A DNA stretch of 19,996 nt from M3007 sp046160345 (GTDB lineage: Bacteria; Bacteroidota; Bacteroidia; Chitinophagales; Saprospiraceae): the NCBI GenBank assembly GCA_046160345.1, contig JBJXGO010000103.1:1-19996 (forward strand), read 5' to 3'. The notes beneath the pieces were generated by a model. It worked only from the letters and a program-made list of their open reading frames with translations, was not told the DNA's origin and ran no database searches. This document shows, in pieces, positions 16,365 to 19,996 of the stretch; positions within the stretch are counted from its first letter, which is position 1, and each line of letters starts with the position of its first letter. Position numbers and translations under genes: made by a program.

Positions 16365-17168
16365 TTAACTGTCCAATTCGATTTCGTTCAAATCAATATC
16401 TTTCAGATTTTGTAAAAAAGAAAGGAGACGGTCAATCACTTTAGTTTCCTCCTCTTGTTTTTTATGTTTTGACATGGATTTTGTTTGAAAATCCCTTTGA
16501 ATCTCTTTAAAATCTCGCAGAATAACTGTTACAATGTGCCCACTGTAATTCCCGCCAAGTTGTTGTATCAACAAATTGCACACAGTCTCCATTTCATTGT
16601 CTACTATCATCTGATTAATTTTAATCCGTTTTTCATTGTTGGATATTTTTTTTGAGGGACTAAATGTATTGGAACCCAGATTAACCGTGAATTTGGGGGT
16701 TTTGCCAATTGTAGGTTTATCTGAGTGGTTAAAAATGGTTTTTAGCAACACTTCAAATTGACCCTCAAAGTTTTCCTCACTTCGCATATCGAGTGGCGTA
16801 ATGGCGCGCATAAAAATAGGCGTGGCACTGCGATGGTCACCCTTTCGAAGAATGGGAATGAAGCGGCGAGCGTCCACTGCTTGCACATATACTTCTGCGC
16901 TGATAATGGAGGTTTCATACCCGACTCCTCGCACCCTATTATTAGTCTTTTGGGCATAGTTTTCAGTTAAAACAACCAAAGTCTTGTCTGCGTTTTCGAC
17001 CGACTGCTCCATGAAATACGGGAAGTTAGTCCCGGGTGGACAGTCGTATTGGTCTAAAATTACAATGACACCGTTTTCAATAAGTTTGTCGGCTAAGTTT
17101 TTTACCCATTCTTTGTGGAAATCGGCATCCCATGAATAGGAGATAAAGACTTTTGGATTGGTAGACAT
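16365..17168 (-). CDS. TIR/SEFIR-domain effector with C-terminal domain shared with its neighbouring regulator
   Basis: A protein of 267 residues. Residues 1-147 are a TIR/SEFIR-type domain: VFISYSWD at 7-14, H18 with W21, LDQYDCPPG (39-47), LVVLTENYAQK (64-74), and RGVGYETSIISAEVYV (80-95), where E85 is a candidate for the catalytic Glu of NAD-cleaving TIR proteins, then FIPILRKG (103-110). After a linker (about 148-172) comes a C-terminal domain (about 177-266) that aligns without gaps to the C-terminus of the S24 regulator encoded just upstream (about 44 of 90 positions identical by eye). It follows that gene by 72 bp on the same strand and is probably in one operon with it. Likely a cytoplasmic toxin that acts on NAD-type nucleotides in response to infection; the enzymatic role is inferred from the family. 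Confidence 0.88.
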   Translation of the reverse strand: MSTNPKVFISYSWDADFHKEWVKNLADKLIENGVIVILDQYDCPPGTNFPYFMEQSVENADKTLVVLTENYAQKTNNRVRGVGYETSIISAEVYVQAVDARRFIPILRKGDHRSATPIFMRAITPLDMRSEENFEGQFEVLLKTIFNHSDKPTIGKTPKFTVNLGSNTFSPSKKISNNEKRIKINQMIVDNEMETVCNLLIQQLGGNYSGHIVTVILRDFKEIQRDFQTKSMSKHKKQEEETKVIDRLLSFLQNLKDIDLNEIELDS

Positions 17169-17240
17169 TGGTGTTATTTTTTGACTAAAAACTAATGACT
17201 CTTAAAGAAATGGAAATATAGTTGATGCATTGAGGACTTG

Positions 17241-18164
17241 CTATTCGATTTCTAATTTATCCCAATCCTTGTCATTGAGATCCTTTAAAAATGAGAAGAG
17301 CCTATCCACAACTTTAACTTCCTCCTCATCCTTTTTTTCTTTTTTCATTGCCTTTTTTTGAAAGGCCTGCTGAATTACTTTGAAATCCCGAAGAATGTAA
17401 ATAACCGATGGGACATTATCGTGCTCGTCAAGATATTTCATCAAAATTTCACACACAGTCTCAATCTGGTTATTGCCAAGCATCTGATTGACCTTAAACT
17501 GTTTCTCTTTAATTGAGAGGCCATTATTTTTCATTGCTTGTATCCCTTCTTGTGGCCTTACTTCATAAATCTTGCTTTCTGGGTAATCATCAAAGTTAAT
17601 ACTATCTTCGTAGTATGATTTATTGTCAGAGATCAACTTATAATGGCTTCCTTTGACCTTTTGAAGCCTTTTTATTCTAAGTCCCTCTCTGTTTTCAATT
17701 ATATGGACCAAACCATTCCGGATTTCCGATGGTTTTTCCAGCTTTTTTCCAACGACAATTTTGCCCTCAAAATAATTAGGTTCCATTGACATACCAATCA
17801 CACGAAACTGTTGCTCACCTGGTAGAGTTGGAGCTCTGATAAATTCTATGCTGGGCGCTGGGTCAGAAGGAATAATAGGCCCGCCAAAAGCGTCAGGAAT
17901 ATTTTCTTTTGCGATTTCACTTCCGTAATTAGGAATACCTAAGAACATCTTTTTTTCTGGAATTTCATATGCTTCACAAAAGGATATTGCTTGGTGGAAA
18001 GTGATGTGTTTTGTCCTTTCGAGATAAGCTACTAATTGTGATGGGGGGACGCCAACAGCTTTAGGTAACACAACGAGATAGTCAGGGCCTTTTATGACCC
18101 CTTTCTTTCCCAACTCTTTGAGAAGAGCAAGAAAATTCTCGTTTAGGCGCTCTCGTTTGCTCAT
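17241..18164 (-). CDS. XRE/S24-type regulator or sensor with extra C-terminal domain shared with the TIR effector
   Basis: A protein of 307 residues. Residues about 5-80 form a divergent helix-turn-helix (LPKAVGVPPSQLVAYLER, then FHQAISFCEAYEI). An S24 peptidase-like domain follows (about 105-205) with S126 in GMSMEPN and K165 in LRIKRL, the expected Ser/Lys dyad. A canonical Ala-Gly cleavage site is not seen in the linker (only DAFGGP), so self-cleavage is uncertain. Unlike a normal LexA/CI protein it continues with about 90 residues (217-305; key stretches FKVNQM, IETVC, ILRDFK, VDRLFSFL) homologous to the C-terminus of the TIR protein. It heads the operon, and a palindrome overlaps its likely -7 promoter element. 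Role inferred: represses the operon and binds the TIR protein through the shared domain. Confidence 0.88.
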   Translation of the reverse strand: MSKRERLNENFLALLKELGKKGVIKGPDYLVVLPKAVGVPPSQLVAYLERTKHITFHQAISFCEAYEIPEKKMFLGIPNYGSEIAKENIPDAFGGPIIPSDPAPSIEFIRAPTLPGEQQFRVIGMSMEPNYFEGKIVVGKKLEKPSEIRNGLVHIIENREGLRIKRLQKVKGSHYKLISDNKSYYEDSINFDDYPESKIYEVRPQEGIQAMKNNGLSIKEKQFKVNQMLGNNQIETVCEILMKYLDEHDNVPSVIYILRDFKVIQQAFQKKAMKKEKKDEEEVKVVDRLFSFLKDLNDKDWDKLEIE

Positions 18165-18176
18165 TTAAAAATATTG

Positions 18177-18195
18177 CAAACAAAAGTAGTGTTTG
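18177..18195. promoter_or_regulatory. Palindrome overlapping the -7 element of the S24/TIR operon
   Basis: CAAACA/TGTTTG arms with 7 bp between. The minus strand within it reads TACTTTTG (18188-18181), a match to the Bacteroidota -7 element TAnnTTTG; no clear TTTG is found at -33. It lies 13 bp upstream of the ATG at 18164. A repressor bound here would block the promoter, which fits autorepression. Confidence 0.5.
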
Positions 18196-18272
18196 TTTCT
18201 CTGAACGACGAATTTTTGTATATTACGCCCGACCTCTCGAATGAGAGTGAATACCTTAAAGTTGGTGAACGA

Positions 18273-18385
18273 GGTTTGGAATTGCGGACATTAAGGAGGC
18301 CGCGTGGGTGAATATTCAAGATTTTGAGATAATCACAATCGAGCACAACAACTTAGATTTAGCAATTTTTACACAATTCCAAACC
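18273..18385. repeat. Inverted repeat between yifB and the S24/TIR operon
   Basis: GGTTTGGAATTG (18273-18284) and CAATTCCAAACC (18374-18385) are perfect 12-bp complements 89 bp apart. The right arm ends about 9 bp from the yifB stop codon. No gene lies between the arms. It could be a long stem-loop of a transcript ending yifB, or a recombination or element-end site. Confidence 0.6.
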
Positions 18386-18394
18386 CCGTAATAC

Positions 18395-19954
18395 TCACCC
18401 CGCCCACCCTTCCCGATCCAAACTCCGATAATGTATAGCCTCTGCCAAATCCTCAATCCGAATGTCAGCACTACCAGCCAGATCCGCCGTCGTACGCGCC
18501 ACCTTCAATATTCGGTCATACGCTCTGGCAGAAAGTTGTAGCCGCTCCATAGCAGTTTTCAGGAGCGTCAATCCCTCTGGGGAAAGTTGACAGACCTTGT
18601 GCACCATTCGGCTCGGCATCTGTGCGTTACAATACACGTCCTCGATGTCCTTGAAACGCTCAGCTTGCACGGCACGGGCTTGTAACACACGAGCGCGGAT
18701 GTCAGCGCTGTTGAGTTTTGGTCGCTCGGTAGTGGTAAGTTGTTCGTAGCTCACGGGTGTAACTTCAACATGAAGGTCAATCCGGTCAAGTAATGGGCCA
18801 GAAATTTTTGATACATACCGTTTTACAACACCCGGGCCGCACACGCATTCCTTGGTGGAATGGCCATAGTAGCCACAAGGACAGGGATTCATAGAAGCGA
18901 CCAAAATGAAGGATGCGGGATAATCAACAGAGACCTTTGCCCGACTGATTGTAACTCTTCGCTCTTCCATTGGTTGGCGCATGACTTCCAGTACTTGTCG
19001 TTTGAACTCCGGCAGTTCATCCAGGAACAACACACCATTGTGTGCGAGACTGATCTCTCCAGGCATGGGATCGGAACCACCACCTACAAGAGCCACGTCG
19101 CTGATAGTATGGTGTGGAGAGCGGAATGGTCGTTGGGTAACAAGCGCCGCGTTTTTAGACAAAATTCCAGAAACGGAGTGAATTTTAGTAGTTTCGAGTG
19201 CCTCGTGCAGTGTGAGTGGTGGCAGAATAGTTGGCAGTCGTCTTGCCAGCATAGTTTTTCCGGCTCCTGGTGGCCCGATGAGAATCACATTGTGTCCTCC
19301 GGCTGCTGCGAGTTCTAGTGCTCGTTTAATATTCTCCTGGCCTTTAACATCTTCGAAATCAAGGTCGTAGTGTTCCAGATTCCCATTGAATTCTTCCCGA
19401 GTATTGACTTCCATGGGTTTTATCTCGGAAATACCACTCAACACTTCGATTGCCTGGTTTAGGTTCTCTACACCATATATATCTACATCATTGACAATTG
19501 CAGCCTCGCGAGCATTATCTATTGGTAGGATAAACCCTTTGAATTTTTCTTTGCGTGCTTGAATGGACACCGGCAATGCACCCTTAATGGGTCGCAATGA
19601 ACCATCGAGCGATAGCTCGCCCATGATGAAATACTGGTCAAAACCATCGGCTGAGATAAGTTGAGCTCCGGCCATCATACCTAGAGCGATTGGCAGGTCG
19701 TATGCTGAACCTTCCTTGCGGATGTTGGCTGGAGCCAGGTTGATGATTGTTTTGAGCCTTGGCCATCGATAGCCGCTATTTTTAACGGCAGCCTCGATTC
19801 TCGATAGGCTTTCGCGAACAGCATTGTCAGGCAGTCCAACGATGTAAATGCCCAATTTATCGGTATTTCCAAGGGCACCACCCACATTAGTTTCAATGGT
19901 AATTGTGCGCGCGTCGACGCCATAGACGGCGCCAGCGTATGTTTTCACAAGCAT
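18395..19954 (-). CDS. yifB: YifB/ComM family AAA+ ATPase (magnesium-chelatase-like), intact
   Basis: A full-length protein of 519 residues, the usual size for the family. The N-terminal Lon-protease-like ChlI domain covers about 20-145 (VGLPDNAVRESLSRI, INLAPANIRKEG). The AAA+ core has Walker A GPPGAGKT (227-234), Walker B VLFLDE (308-313) and the segment FRSPHHTISD (277-286). The Cys-rich MNPCPCGYYG...CVCGPG stretch is at 355-374, and the C-terminal domain runs to residue 519. ComM of naturally competent bacteria is a helicase that helps branch migration during uptake of DNA; the Bacteroidota role is less clear. The ATG at 19954 gives the standard MLVKTYAGAVYG start. The two displaced copies of its 3' third lie downstream at 11364-11858 and 6760-7254. 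Confidence 0.97.
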   Translation of the reverse strand: MLVKTYAGAVYGVDARTITIETNVGGALGNTDKLGIYIVGLPDNAVRESLSRIEAAVKNSGYRWPRLKTIINLAPANIRKEGSAYDLPIALGMMAGAQLISADGFDQYFIMGELSLDGSLRPIKGALPVSIQARKEKFKGFILPIDNAREAAIVNDVDIYGVENLNQAIEVLSGISEIKPMEVNTREEFNGNLEHYDLDFEDVKGQENIKRALELAAAGGHNVILIGPPGAGKTMLARRLPTILPPLTLHEALETTKIHSVSGILSKNAALVTQRPFRSPHHTISDVALVGGGSDPMPGEISLAHNGVLFLDELPEFKRQVLEVMRQPMEERRVTISRAKVSVDYPASFILVASMNPCPCGYYGHSTKECVCGPGVVKRYVSKISGPLLDRIDLHVEVTPVSYEQLTTTERPKLNSADIRARVLQARAVQAERFKDIEDVYCNAQMPSRMVHKVCQLSPEGLTLLKTAMERLQLSARAYDRILKVARTTADLAGSADIRIEDLAEAIHYRSLDREGWAG

Positions 19955-19996
19955 AGATTAAAGGTTTGAAGCGTGAATGAACGTGTTGATTATATA

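Noticed and set aside
18860..19318. Plus-strand open frame of 152 codons
   Set aside because: Lies fully antisense to the AAA+ core of the intact yifB; its translation has no domain and follows the codon pattern of the other strand.
6618..19996. Tn7-like or IS-driven insertion in yifB, as for AbaR islands in comM
   Set aside because: No transposase, Tni/Tns protein, integrase or terminal repeat pair is visible, and yifB itself is intact rather than interrupted.
1..19996. CRISPR array, tRNA, rRNA or riboswitch
   Set aside because: No regularly spaced repeats, no cloverleaf-like or rRNA-like sequence and no known riboswitch core was seen on either strand; detection by eye could miss small structured RNAs.

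Overview
The window looks like an accessory, defence-rich locus of a member of the Bacteroidota. Supporting signs are a protein with a type A Por/type IX secretion (T9SS) sorting domain, a neighbouring lipoprotein, and a promoter of the Bacteroidota form (TTTG, 21 nt, TAnnTTTG). I cannot place it lower than phylum with confidence. No rRNA, tRNA, CRISPR array, transposase or integrase is visible.

Layout from right to left, which is the direction of transcription of nearly all genes. An intact yifB/comM-type AAA+ gene lies at 18395-19954. To its left is a two-gene operon: an XRE/S24 (LexA-like) regulator (17241-18164) and a TIR/SEFIR-type effector (16365-17168). These two proteins share a C-terminal domain of about 90 residues. 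Next come a decayed remnant of an HTH gene (16185-16364) and a 1193-residue exported protein of unknown function (12517-16098). Then follows a module made of a complete HTH gene on the plus strand (11861-12301) abutting a displaced 3' piece of yifB on the minus strand (11364-11858). Further left is an exported pair: a lipoprotein (10167-10973) and a T9SS cargo protein (7848-10145). A second HTH plus yifB-3' module follows (6760-7751). The left end holds an operon of an S24 repressor (5841-6617), an adenine-N6 methyltransferase (2791-5826), a PD-(D/E)XK nuclease-like protein (2151-2807) and a primase-SF2 helicase that runs off the window (1-2038).

Main interpretation (inference): yifB has served repeatedly as an insertion or recombination point. 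Two 3' pieces, both exactly equivalent to yifB codons 356-519, lie downstream of the intact gene. They are separated by unrelated cargo, and each is joined to the same two-HTH gene at the same point. The pieces differ from each other at many synonymous sites but at only 4 of the last 144 residues, so they diverged while coding for working protein. Both defence-type operons are headed by an S24-family regulator with a visible Ser/Lys dyad and a palindrome near its start, which suggests damage- or signal-inducible expression. The most novel element is the TIR effector/S24 regulator pair tied together by the shared C-terminal domain.
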